A DNA stretch of 64,000 nucleotides. Origin: an uncultured Bacteroidales bacterium (GTDB taxonomy: Bacteria; Bacteroidota; Bacteroidia; Bacteroidales; FEN-979). The notes beneath the pieces are model-generated. The model did not search any database, was not told where the DNA came from, and was given only the letters and a program-made list of their open reading frames with translations. The translations under genes were made by a program, and so were the position numbers. Shown piece by piece: positions 8,683-16,284 of this stretch (position 1 is its first letter; each line of letters starts with the position of its first letter). The stretch covers positions 1 through 64,000 of the forward strand of contig CAIYJU010000196.1 of NCBI GenBank assembly GCA_903926565.1, written 5' to 3'.

Positions 8683-9870
8683 ATGAAGCAAAAAATACTC
8701 ACCCGGACTGTTCTGGTTGTCTCCTTTGTAAGTCTTTTCACCGACGTTGCAAGTGAAATGCTTTATCCGGTTATGCCGGTTTACCTTAAATCAATCGGTT
8801 TTTCCATACTCCTGATCGGCATCCTGGAAGGGGTTGCCGAGGCTACTGCCGGATTAAGCAAGGGCTATTTCGGCAATTTATCTGATCTCACGGGGAAACG
8901 GGTGCCATTTGTAAGGGCTGGCTATATGTTAAGTGCCATTTCAAAACCAATGATGGCCATTTTTGTATTTCCGGTCTGGATTTTCTTTGCCCGCACAATC
9001 GACAGGTTTGGCAAGGGAATCCGCACCAGCGCCCGGGATGCCATGTTGAGTGATGAAACTACACCGGAACACAAAGGGAAAGTTTTCGGTTTTCATCGTT
9101 CCATGGATACCATTGGTGCTGCCATTGGTCCGATACTCGCCCTTATTTTCCTTTGGCTCTACCCCGGTCAGTATAAATGGATGTTCTTCATTGCATTCTT
9201 CCCGGGCCTGGTTGCAATTACACTGACTTTTCTTTTAAAGGATAAAACTGCTCCCCCGTTTACTGGCTCACCAAAAAAGGTTGGTTTCTTCTCCTACCTC
9301 AGGTACTGGGGTAAATCATCTCCCGGGTTCCGTCTGCTGGTTGTCGGTTTGCTGGCATTTACCCTTTTTAACAGCTCTGACGCCTTTCTGCTCCTTGCCT
9401 TGAAAGAACAGCACCTTTCCGATACCATGATGATCGGAGTTTACATTTTTTACAACCTGGTTTATGCACTGTTTTCATATCCAATTGGTGCATTGGCCGA
9501 CAGGATTGGACTTAAAACCATGCTGATCACGGGATTATTCATCTTTGCTGTCGTATATACCCTCATGGGATTTGCAACGTCGCTGGTTGTATTCGGGATC
9601 CTGTTTTTTTTATATGGGATTTATGCTGCATGCAGCGAGGGGATTTCCAAGGCACTCATCTCAAATATGGCAAAGAAACCGGATACAGCTACTGCCATCG
9701 GGTTCTATAGCAGCCTGGCCAGTGTATTTTCGCTTTTGGCGAGCTCGCTTGCCGGTCTTTTGTGGTATTCAATTGGCCCCCGGGCGATGTTTATGGTATC
9801 CGGGATCGGTGTGTTTGTAGTTGTCTGCTACCTGATGGTGGTGTTCCGTTCCAAAGCGGTTACAGCATAG
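8683..9870 (+). CDS. Major facilitator superfamily transporter
   Basis: This 395-residue inner-membrane protein has about 12 helices. The N-terminal SLFTDVASEMLYPVMPVYL segment belongs to a widespread MFS subgroup. The loop after helix 2 reads GYFGNLSDLTGKRVPF and the loop after helix 4 FGKGIRTSARDAML, both standard MFS signatures. The corresponding second-half loop is ALADRIGLKTML. Substrate is unknown. It starts 2 nt after the aminopeptidase stop, so it is almost certainly in the same transcript, and peptide or amino-acid transport is one possibility. It converges with the glycan operon with a 3-nt gap. Confidence 0.92.
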   Translation: MKQKILTRTVLVVSFVSLFTDVASEMLYPVMPVYLKSIGFSILLIGILEGVAEATAGLSKGYFGNLSDLTGKRVPFVRAGYMLSAISKPMMAIFVFPVWIFFARTIDRFGKGIRTSARDAMLSDETTPEHKGKVFGFHRSMDTIGAAIGPILALIFLWLYPGQYKWMFFIAFFPGLVAITLTFLLKDKTAPPFTGSPKKVGFFSYLRYWGKSSPGFRLLVVGLLAFTLFNSSDAFLLLALKEQHLSDTMMIGVYIFYNLVYALFSYPIGALADRIGLKTMLITGLFIFAVVYTLMGFATSLVVFGILFFLYGIYAACSEGISKALISNMAKKPDTATAIGFYSSLASVFSLLASSLAGLLWYSIGPRAMFMVSGIGVFVVVCYLMVVFRSKAVTA

Positions 9871-9873
9871 TAT

Positions 9874-10812
9874 TTATGGGTTATGAGGACCTTTTTTAAC
9901 GATATAACCCGGACGGTTCTTTACCTCCTCGTATATCCTCCAGATGTATTCTGCAATAATTCCGAGAGAGAAGAGGTTTAACCCTGAAAAGAAGGAAAGG
10001 ATAATTACCGTGGATGTCCAGCCCGGCAGTCGTTCTCCCCAGAATTGCGGGTTCCCGAAAAGTGCCAGGTAAGCGTAAAACACGATCAACCCGAACGCTA
10101 CAAGCGCAAAAACCAGCCCCATCCTTGTGATCATCTTAATCGGCCAGGTTGAGCACGAGAAAAATGTATCCTTAAACAACCGTATTTTCTTTTTCAGCGT
10201 CCATCGTGACTTGGTATTCAGGCTTTTGGTCCGCTCGAATGGAAAATAATACGGGGAAAATCCCAGCCGGAGAATCTCTGTAATCAGCGAAGTATTAATT
10301 GCATGAATCCTTGTATTGATGATATCGATGACTTCACGGTCAATAAACATGGAATCAGCACCGCCAGGGGGAAATTTAACGTCAGAAAGGGCATTGATTA
10401 TCTGATAATAGGAGTTGGCAAACAAGTTATTAAAGAAACCATCATTGCGTTTTAACCTGTACGGTATGATGACCTTCTGCCCCGACTGCCAGAGTCTGTA
10501 CATCTCGACAATGATCTCATAGGGCTGCTGCTCGTCGTCAGGAACGCTCATTGCACAACCTCCCGTGCAAACTGATAATCCGGCAAAAATACTGTAGTGT
10601 GAGGTGTAATTTCTACTGAGTTGATAGGCCTTTACGTTCCGGTTTTCGTCAGCCAGTTTCAGGGCTAACTCATATGAGTTGTCAGTTGATCCATCATCAA
10701 TAACAATAAATTCAAAGGGAATCGCATGCTCGTTTAAAATGGCCGACAATTTCTGAAATACAACCGAAATCCTTGTGCCGCTATAATATGACAGGCAAAT
10801 GATGCTTAACAT
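9874..10812 (-). CDS. Family 2 glycosyltransferase, GtrB/ArnC-like (polyprenyl-phosphate type)
   Basis: This 312-residue protein has a GT-A catalytic domain (about 1-215) and two C-terminal membrane helices (about 230-255 and 268-290). The nucleotide-binding region shows FIVIDDGSTDNSY, the metal site SVPDDEQQP and a conserved basic stretch near RNYTSHYS. This architecture is that of enzymes moving a sugar from a nucleotide to undecaprenyl phosphate at the inner membrane. Its start overlaps the end of a GtrA gene by 7 nt; GtrA and GtrB are classical partners that make and flip a lipid-linked sugar. It is the last gene of the long minus-strand glycan operon. The sugar transferred is unknown. 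Confidence 0.88.
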   Translation of the reverse strand: MLSIICLSYYSGTRISVVFQKLSAILNEHAIPFEFIVIDDGSTDNSYELALKLADENRNVKAYQLSRNYTSHYSIFAGLSVCTGGCAMSVPDDEQQPYEIIVEMYRLWQSGQKVIIPYRLKRNDGFFNNLFANSYYQIINALSDVKFPPGGADSMFIDREVIDIINTRIHAINTSLITEILRLGFSPYYFPFERTKSLNTKSRWTLKKKIRLFKDTFFSCSTWPIKMITRMGLVFALVAFGLIVFYAYLALFGNPQFWGERLPGWTSTVIILSFFSGLNLFSLGIIAEYIWRIYEEVKNRPGYIVKKGPHNP

Positions 10813-11207
10813 GGTTTTTCTGGTTTTAAAAAGTAATATGATAAGGTGAAGTTGGACAACAAGGTGAAGGGGATGACCAGATAGGGCAGGACCCAGTTTT
10901 CAAATGGCAGAATTCTCCTGAACAGCCATAACAAAATTGTACCCAGACCCAGCCCGACACCGTAAACAAAAAAATAGACAACCAGGTTTCGCAGGTTGGA
11001 ACCTGTTTTAAAGATCAGTTTTGAGTTTAAAAAGAAAGAAATAACAATTGTGGCTCCATAAACAAGGATGTAGGTAGCCATCAGCGGAGTGGAAAACTCC
11101 TTTAACAGGATATACGTGATCAACAGCGAAAGTAATGTAACGATTAAGCCAACAATGCTGAACCCGGCAAATTTTCTTATCAGGCTGTTTATCTTGTTAA
11201 TACGCAT
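10806..11207 (-). CDS. GtrA-like membrane protein (putative lipid-linked sugar flippase)
   Basis: This 133-residue protein consists almost only of four membrane helices, the standard size and layout of the GtrA family, with typical segments [20 protein letters not shown] and [14 protein letters not shown]. GtrA proteins are thought to move polyprenyl-phosphate sugars across the inner membrane. It overlaps the GT2 gene downstream by 7 nt and the aminotransferase gene upstream by 11 nt, so translation of the three is coupled. It would supply donor sugar to a periplasm-facing GT-C enzyme, of which the operon has two (YfhO-like and TMTC-like). Confidence 0.87.
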   Translation of the reverse strand: MRINKINSLIRKFAGFSIVGLIVTLLSLLITYILLKEFSTPLMATYILVYGATIVISFFLNSKLIFKTGSNLRNLVVYFFVYGVGLGLGTILLWLFRRILPFENWVLPYLVIPFTLLSNFTLSYYFLKPEKPC

Positions 11208-12315
11208 TGAGGGCCTCTGTTATTCTGCAAACTTCTTCATCTTTCAGAATTGGTGAAATAGGGATTGAAAGTACTTCCCGGTGAATTTTTTCAGTAATTG
11301 GGAAAGAAAGTGAATTCCAGTCAGGATATGCAGATTGTTTATGGGGTGGTATCGGATAATGAATTAATGTTTGTATGCCTTTTTCAGCCAGATATTCCTG
11401 CAATCGGTCTCTTTCCGCGGTGCGGATAACATAAAGATGCCAGATATGTCCTTCGAAAACTTCAATTTTCATAGCCGGATCAGGGATCCCGGGCAGTATG
11501 ATTTTAGAATTTTTAATGTTTGCGGAATAATACCGGGCAACCTCCCGGCGACGGTTGTTGTCGCTGTCAAGGCGTTTGAGTTTAACACCCAGAATGGCAG
11601 CCTGGATCTCATCGAGCCTTGAATTCAGTCCCTGAAATTCATTGACATACTTTTGCTTCGATCCGTAATTTCCCAGGGCCCTGATCACCGTACTGAGCTG
11701 ATCATCATTTGTTGTTACCGCACCGGCATCTCCAAGCGCGCCAAGGTTTTTCCCCGGGTAAAAACTATGACCGGCTGCATGACCCAGAGAACCGGTTCGT
11801 TTTGCATGGTCGTAACATCCCTGGGCCTGTGCATTGTCCTCAATTATTTTCAGGTCGTATTTTTCAGCCAGACGCTTGATTTCAGGGTGCATGGCATTTT
11901 GTCCGTAGAGGTGAACAATCATGACCCCCTTCGTTCTGCATGTGATTTTTGCCTCAATGAGAAAAGGGTCAATGTTGAATGTGCTGATGTCTGGTTCGAC
12001 AAGAACCGGCGTCAGCCGGTTTTCAGTAATCGCAAGCATGGAAGCAATATAGGTGTTGGCCGGAACGATGATTTCATCACCCTCCTTCATTACACCAATC
12101 ACCGTGTATGCTCCTAAAATCAAACGAAGGGCATCCAGCCCGTTGGCGACACCAACACAGTGGCGGGTGCCGATATAGGCAGCATATTCCTCCTCGAAAG
12201 TTTTGACTTCCTGGCCAAGCAGGTACCACCCCGATTTCAAAACGCGATTTACGGCTTGTGAGAGTTCAGGATCGAACGCATCATTGATGGCTTTGAGGTC
12301 GAGAAATTTTATCAT
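11197..12315 (-). CDS. DegT/DnrJ/EryC1/StrS sugar aminotransferase (FdtB-like)
   Basis: This 372-residue PLP enzyme places an amino group on a keto-sugar nucleotide. The PLP lysine is K189 in [19 protein letters not shown]160 and Q163 in EDNAQAQG contact the cofactor, and the [13 protein letters not shown] segment is typical. The neighbouring genes for FdtA-type 3,4-ketoisomerases and a hexapeptide acetyltransferase point to a 3-amino sugar, that is dTDP-Fuc3N or dTDP-Qui3N type, with this enzyme in the FdtB/QdtB role. Sugar identity (gluco or galacto) is not decided by sequence. It starts 35 nt after the acetyltransferase stop. Confidence 0.92.
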   Translation of the reverse strand: MIKFLDLKAINDAFDPELSQAVNRVLKSGWYLLGQEVKTFEEEYAAYIGTRHCVGVANGLDALRLILGAYTVIGVMKEGDEIIVPANTYIASMLAITENRLTPVLVEPDISTFNIDPFLIEAKITCRTKGVMIVHLYGQNAMHPEIKRLAEKYDLKIIEDNAQAQGCYDHAKRTGSLGHAAGHSFYPGKNLGALGDAGAVTTNDDQLSTVIRALGNYGSKQKYVNEFQGLNSRLDEIQAAILGVKLKRLDSDNNRRREVARYYSANIKNSKIILPGIPDPAMKIEVFEGHIWHLYVIRTAERDRLQEYLAEKGIQTLIHYPIPPHKQSAYPDWNSLSFPITEKIHREVLSIPISPILKDEEVCRITEALNAY

Positions 12316-12350
12316 AGCGCAGCAGGCAGGTCTTTGCCGTAATTGTTATG

Positions 12351-12890
12351 TTATTTGATGCAAGGCTTTCCATCGATCAGGATATACTGATTCCCCCGCC
12401 TGTCTTTCAGATCCATTGTCAGGATCTCCTTCCCGTCGTCAATATATCCTTTCTGTACCGCCGGGTTCCCATACCAGACAGTATATGCAGGAACACTCCT
12501 GGTTACCATGGAACCGGCACCGATGAGTGACTTGGTTCCGATTGTAATTCCTGCCATAATTGTTGAATTGGCCCCGATGGAAGCCCCTTCACCTATATTT
12601 GTTTGAATGAACGAGTGAGGGCGGACTTGTGACCTGGGAATCAGGTCGTTAATAAATGTGACATTGGGTCCGATAAACACGTTGTTGTCAATTCTCAGCC
12701 CATCCCAAATCTGAACACCAGGTTTGATTGTAACATTGTTGCCAATTATTACATCGTTCTCAATAAATACATGACAATTGATGTTGCAATCAGTGCCGAT
12801 CACTGCACCTTCGAGAACGACACAAAATTGCCAGATTTTTGTCCCCTGGCCAATTTTTCCGGTCTGAACATCTGCCAGTTTATGAATCAT
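12351..12890 (-). CDS. Left-handed beta-helix acetyltransferase (FdtC/QdtC-like)
   Basis: This 179-residue protein is built from hexapeptide turns (for example VIIGNNVTIKPGVQIWD, NNVFIGPNVTF, GEGASIGANSTIMAGITIG), forming a trimeric left-handed beta helix that uses acetyl-CoA. In this setting it would acetylate the 3-amino group made by the DegT enzyme, completing a 3-acetamido-3,6-dideoxyhexose donor. It overlaps the upstream ketoisomerase gene by 4 nt (ATGA type). The C-terminal stretch after VPAYTVWYGNPAV is the usual acyltransferase cap. A different acyl group is possible. Confidence 0.88.
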   Translation of the reverse strand: MIHKLADVQTGKIGQGTKIWQFCVVLEGAVIGTDCNINCHVFIENDVIIGNNVTIKPGVQIWDGLRIDNNVFIGPNVTFINDLIPRSQVRPHSFIQTNIGEGASIGANSTIMAGITIGTKSLIGAGSMVTRSVPAYTVWYGNPAVQKGYIDDGKEILTMDLKDRRGNQYILIDGKPCIK

Positions 12891-13309
12891 AATTCATTTT
12901 TTTTCAAAGCAAGAAAATCAGCGTAATCTCTTATATAATCATCCTCCCTGTACTTTTCTGACGTCAGAACCAAACACACCGTGCCGGAGGCAAACCCCTT
13001 TTCTGCAGCCCAGATGCCTGGTGGGATATGGAGTCCGAAGTACGGCCGGTTTAACATAACTGTTCGTTTAACAACGCCATCATCTAATTCTATTTCAAAA
13101 CTGCCGCTTGCTGCAATGAGAAACTGATGACATTGCCTGTGGGCATGGGCGCCACGGTCCTCCCCTCCGGGAATGTCATAGATGTAAAAAAGCCGCTTCA
13201 CAGCAAAGGGGATTTCTTCCGAGTTGGTTACAGGGGTAATATTACCGGCTCTGTTTTTAATGCTTGCCAGGGTAATAATGCTGCAATCATATACAGTTGG
13301 CCCTGTCAT
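12887..13309 (-). CDS. fdtA: dTDP-sugar 3,4-ketoisomerase (FdtA/QdtA cupin)
   Basis: This 140-residue small cupin converts a dTDP-4-keto-6-deoxy sugar to its 3-keto isomer, the substrate for 3-amination. The catalytic pair corresponding to FdtA His49/His51 is intact as H55 and H57 in RGAHAHRQCHQFLIAASGS. The strands around IELDDGVVKRTV and LHIPPGIWAAE are typical of the family (WxcM-like C-terminal fold). It overlaps its neighbours on both sides by 4 nt. A second, related cupin is encoded directly upstream. Whether it makes the Fuc (FdtA) or Qui (QdtA) series cannot be told. Confidence 0.85.
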   Translation of the reverse strand: MTGPTVYDCSIITLASIKNRAGNITPVTNSEEIPFAVKRLFYIYDIPGGEDRGAHAHRQCHQFLIAASGSFEIELDDGVVKRTVMLNRPYFGLHIPPGIWAAEKGFASGTVCLVLTSEKYREDDYIRDYADFLALKKNEL

Positions 13310-13704
13310 GGTTTTCTGAATTTTAGAAATTCCTGGTAATCACGGATATAGTCCTGTTCACTAAATGAGGTGGAACTTATCACCAAAGCCAGCGAATTGG
13401 TGGAGAAATTCTGCATTCGCCGCCACAATCCCGGCGGCAGATAGAGGCCGTAATATGACCTGTTAAGGGAAAATACCTGCTTTTCGGAGCCATCATCAAC
13501 TTCCACATCAAAGCTGCCTGACAGGGCGATGATCAGCTCCTGCTGAATTTTAAATGCATGGCCTCCGCGAACTTGTCCGCCCGGTACATCATAGATCCAG
13601 TAAACCCGTTCAATGGTAAAAGGAATGTGCTTTTCCTCCTCTATGAACGAGAGGTTTCCCCTGGGGTCTTCAAATTTAGGAAGTTGTATGATCCTGGGTT
13701 GCAT
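13306..13704 (-). CDS. FdtA-like cupin with altered active site
   Basis: This 132-residue paralogue of the following gene shares the whole fold: YWIYDVPGG, IIALSGSFDVEVDDGS, GLYLPPGLWRRMQNFS. At the site where FdtA has the catalytic histidine pair, this protein has H49-A-F51 in RGGHAFKIQQ, and the following CHQ of its neighbour is QQE. H49 is kept but the second histidine is Phe, so it may catalyse a different step or act with the intact paralogue. It has a 4-nt overlap with that gene. WxcM-like proteins with HA(Y/F) are common in Bacteroidota, so this is probably a functional subfamily and not decay. Confidence 0.82.
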   Translation of the reverse strand: MQPRIIQLPKFEDPRGNLSFIEEEKHIPFTIERVYWIYDVPGGQVRGGHAFKIQQELIIALSGSFDVEVDDGSEKQVFSLNRSYYGLYLPPGLWRRMQNFSTNSLALVISSTSFSEQDYIRDYQEFLKFRKP

Positions 13705-13739
13705 GTATCACTGATTAGTCATGTTTTGCCAAAGGTAAA

Positions 13740-16208
13740 TTATTTTTCAACCTGTTTTTTCTTCCTGAGAAAACTGTGAGTCCCGATCAGTCCCAGGTAG
13801 AGGAGAACGCCTCCGATGGAAAGCATCAGGCTGAGTGTGAAAAACGGCGGTCGGTAAAAAAGCTCAACCTGGTGTTTGCCCGGATCGATGAAAAACCCCA
13901 TGAACCCAAGGTTGCAAAGCATTGGCTGAACAGGTTTTCCGTCAATAATTGCATGCCAGCCTTTGTCGTAGGGAATGCTGAAAAACAGTAATTTATTTGT
14001 AGTTGAGGAGATGGTACCCTGGATCCGGTTTTCACTGAACCGCGAGATCGACAAGGTGTCCTGCCTGCGATCATCGATGTTTTTATAAAAAAGGTCGAAC
14101 GTGTATCCTCCCAAAGTATCTTTGAAATCATACTGCCTGAATTGTTTTACCCTTGGATCAACAGGGTCTTCAGCTACAAAGGCTTGCTGGATGATTCGCT
14201 CCTTTGACATCGCTGATGCCTTTTGGAAATCGGTGAGAGAAATGTAGGAGTCGTAGGTAAACCCGAGTGGAAGAAAATGTTTGTTCCTGAAAACAGAAAC
14301 ATTTCCGAATCTGTTTACAGAATCATACGAGAGTTTTAAATACACAGGGGCAGGCTGTTTGCATAAATAGTACTTTGTACTGGCAAAATTTTGTAAAAGC
14401 GGCCTCGTAGCCAGTCCAATAGCCCATCGGGTTTGAGTCTCTTCACCCTTTTTAATTATATTCATCTCCTCCAGGAACCGGATATAATATTTCTGGTTGA
14501 AAGAATGGTATGATTTTGTGCCATAATAACCCTGAACTTTTGCATCGTTAAAGCTCGTATGGATGGCAGGATTTGAAGAGTAATCTTTATTGATCCTGTA
14601 ATATTGAGAATCCTGTGATTTGATGAACGCCACCGCTTCACGCGTGTAATCATCATACCCGGCCCGCTCCTGTTTATCCCTCTTTGAGAGCACAACTCTG
14701 TCGTTCACGGTTTTGTAGTTCATGTAAGCCATCTCAAAAAAGACCACCATGATCAGTAAAACGATGATCGCCGACCGGTATGTTTCAAATCTTGAAAGAA
14801 CAACCAGAAGACCGTACAAGACAATAAAATTTGTAATGACTGTTCTCAGGTCCTTATTTATCACCCTTTCTGTATCAGCATAAGGATAATACAGCAATGT
14901 AAGTAAAACCACCAGCGAGCCACCCAGAAGATACAGATTGATCTTTTTTCCGTTAATTAACTCATGGAGAACATCCATGGCTGCAAAAAGAAAAAACAGC
15001 GATACAAATACAGAATATCCCCTGTAATAATCTCCTGTAAATAACCATACAGCATACCTGAAAAACGGGAATATGACCGGGATTGCCAGGATAAAGAGTA
15101 AACATCCGTAAACGATCTTCCTCCTTTTGGTGCCCAGCATGAATATTTGGGGCATCAATAGCATGGGGAGCAGGCCGATGTACCACATGGGAGCCTCAAG
15201 GTAGTTGTACCAGCCCCTGTAACTACTGCCATTTCCAAGAAGATCATTGGAAAACAGACGCATGATTGCAGTAGAATAGTATATGCCATTTTCCAGGAAA
15301 AAGAGAGGCTTTGCAAGAAGTTGGGCAGAATGGGATGAATTTCCACCTACCCTCGGACTGTCAAGCAGCATTTGCATCTGGCTCAGAAAAAAGAAACTGC
15401 TCATGGTCAGCCCAAGCAAGGTTAATCCGGCCATCTGCAGTGCCAATTTCCCAATCTTAAGCCAGGAGGGTTTATCTGATGAAAAGTGCCGGAATAAAAT
15501 GTACAAAATGAGGAACACTCCGTAGAAATATAAATCGACAGGCTGGAAACTTGTGATCACGGCAATAGCCAACGGAAACAGGTACCAATTCGCGTTACGA
15601 TATAATTTCTCAAAACTGTAAAGTAGAAAAACCAGTAAAAATGCCTCTGTTGAAAACTGGAACCAGCCTCCGCCTACCATCATAAAACCACCAAAGCAAT
15701 ACAGGATTGTACCAATAAGAACCACCCTGGATGAAATTCCCCAGAGTTTAAAAAACAGATATAAAATAAAAGAGGTACACAGAATTTTGCAAATCTCCAT
15801 CCATACCATCCCATAAGGCAGATTATCCGGTCCGAAAAGCAAAACAATAAATGAAAATGGATCTGTTACAGTGGCTGCCATCATGTTTTGCCCCATACCC
15901 TGTGCATGCGACCACAATGGAAATCCATCTGTGTGCAGATATTGGCTTAACAGTGCAACATTGGTAAACCATCCGTTAAGTGAATCACTCCCGATATCTT
16001 TAAATAAGTAAAAGACATTTCCGGAGATGAAATTATGGAAAATGATCAGAATGAGTAATGAAACGAGCCCCAGTGTGATCCAGATGCCATGACTTTCTAT
16101 GATCTGATCCAGAAAAAAGGGTTTCGGTGCAGCTTTGTTATTTTCCTTTTTTACAGGAGCTTTAGACACCGGGTTATTTGCTGACTTATTTGTTGATTTT
16201 TGCTTCAT
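13740..16208 (-). CDS. YfhO-family membrane protein (putative GT-C glycosyltransferase)
   Basis: This 822-residue protein has a basic, Lys-rich cytoplasmic N-terminus, about 12 membrane helices over residues 35-530, an extracytoplasmic C-terminal domain of about 230 residues, and a last helix near 795. The segment near 750 (FFSIPYDKGWHAIIDGK) followed by GKHQVELFYRPP is the hallmark of the YfhO family. The large first loop contains LFKDIGSDSLNGWF, with an acidic pair where GT-C enzymes hold catalytic acids. YfhO of Bacillus takes part in glycosylating cell-surface polymers with lipid-linked sugars. Its place upstream of GtrA/GT2 genes suits such a role; the acceptor is unknown. Confidence 0.87.
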   Translation of the reverse strand: MKQKSTNKSANNPVSKAPVKKENNKAAPKPFFLDQIIESHGIWITLGLVSLLILIIFHNFISGNVFYLFKDIGSDSLNGWFTNVALLSQYLHTDGFPLWSHAQGMGQNMMAATVTDPFSFIVLLFGPDNLPYGMVWMEICKILCTSFILYLFFKLWGISSRVVLIGTILYCFGGFMMVGGGWFQFSTEAFLLVFLLYSFEKLYRNANWYLFPLAIAVITSFQPVDLYFYGVFLILYILFRHFSSDKPSWLKIGKLALQMAGLTLLGLTMSSFFFLSQMQMLLDSPRVGGNSSHSAQLLAKPLFFLENGIYYSTAIMRLFSNDLLGNGSSYRGWYNYLEAPMWYIGLLPMLLMPQIFMLGTKRRKIVYGCLLFILAIPVIFPFFRYAVWLFTGDYYRGYSVFVSLFFLFAAMDVLHELINGKKINLYLLGGSLVVLLTLLYYPYADTERVINKDLRTVITNFIVLYGLLVVLSRFETYRSAIIVLLIMVVFFEMAYMNYKTVNDRVVLSKRDKQERAGYDDYTREAVAFIKSQDSQYYRINKDYSSNPAIHTSFNDAKVQGYYGTKSYHSFNQKYYIRFLEEMNIIKKGEETQTRWAIGLATRPLLQNFASTKYYLCKQPAPVYLKLSYDSVNRFGNVSVFRNKHFLPLGFTYDSYISLTDFQKASAMSKERIIQQAFVAEDPVDPRVKQFRQYDFKDTLGGYTFDLFYKNIDDRRQDTLSISRFSENRIQGTISSTTNKLLFFSIPYDKGWHAIIDGKPVQPMLCNLGFMGFFIDPGKHQVELFYRPPFFTLSLMLSIGGVLLYLGLIGTHSFLRKKKQVEK

Positions 16209-16284
16209 AGAAATTCCTCTCTGAATCTGTCCGTTTGAGTTTTTGGTAATGGCTCATGAATTCACCGCTTGCCCATTTTACAGG

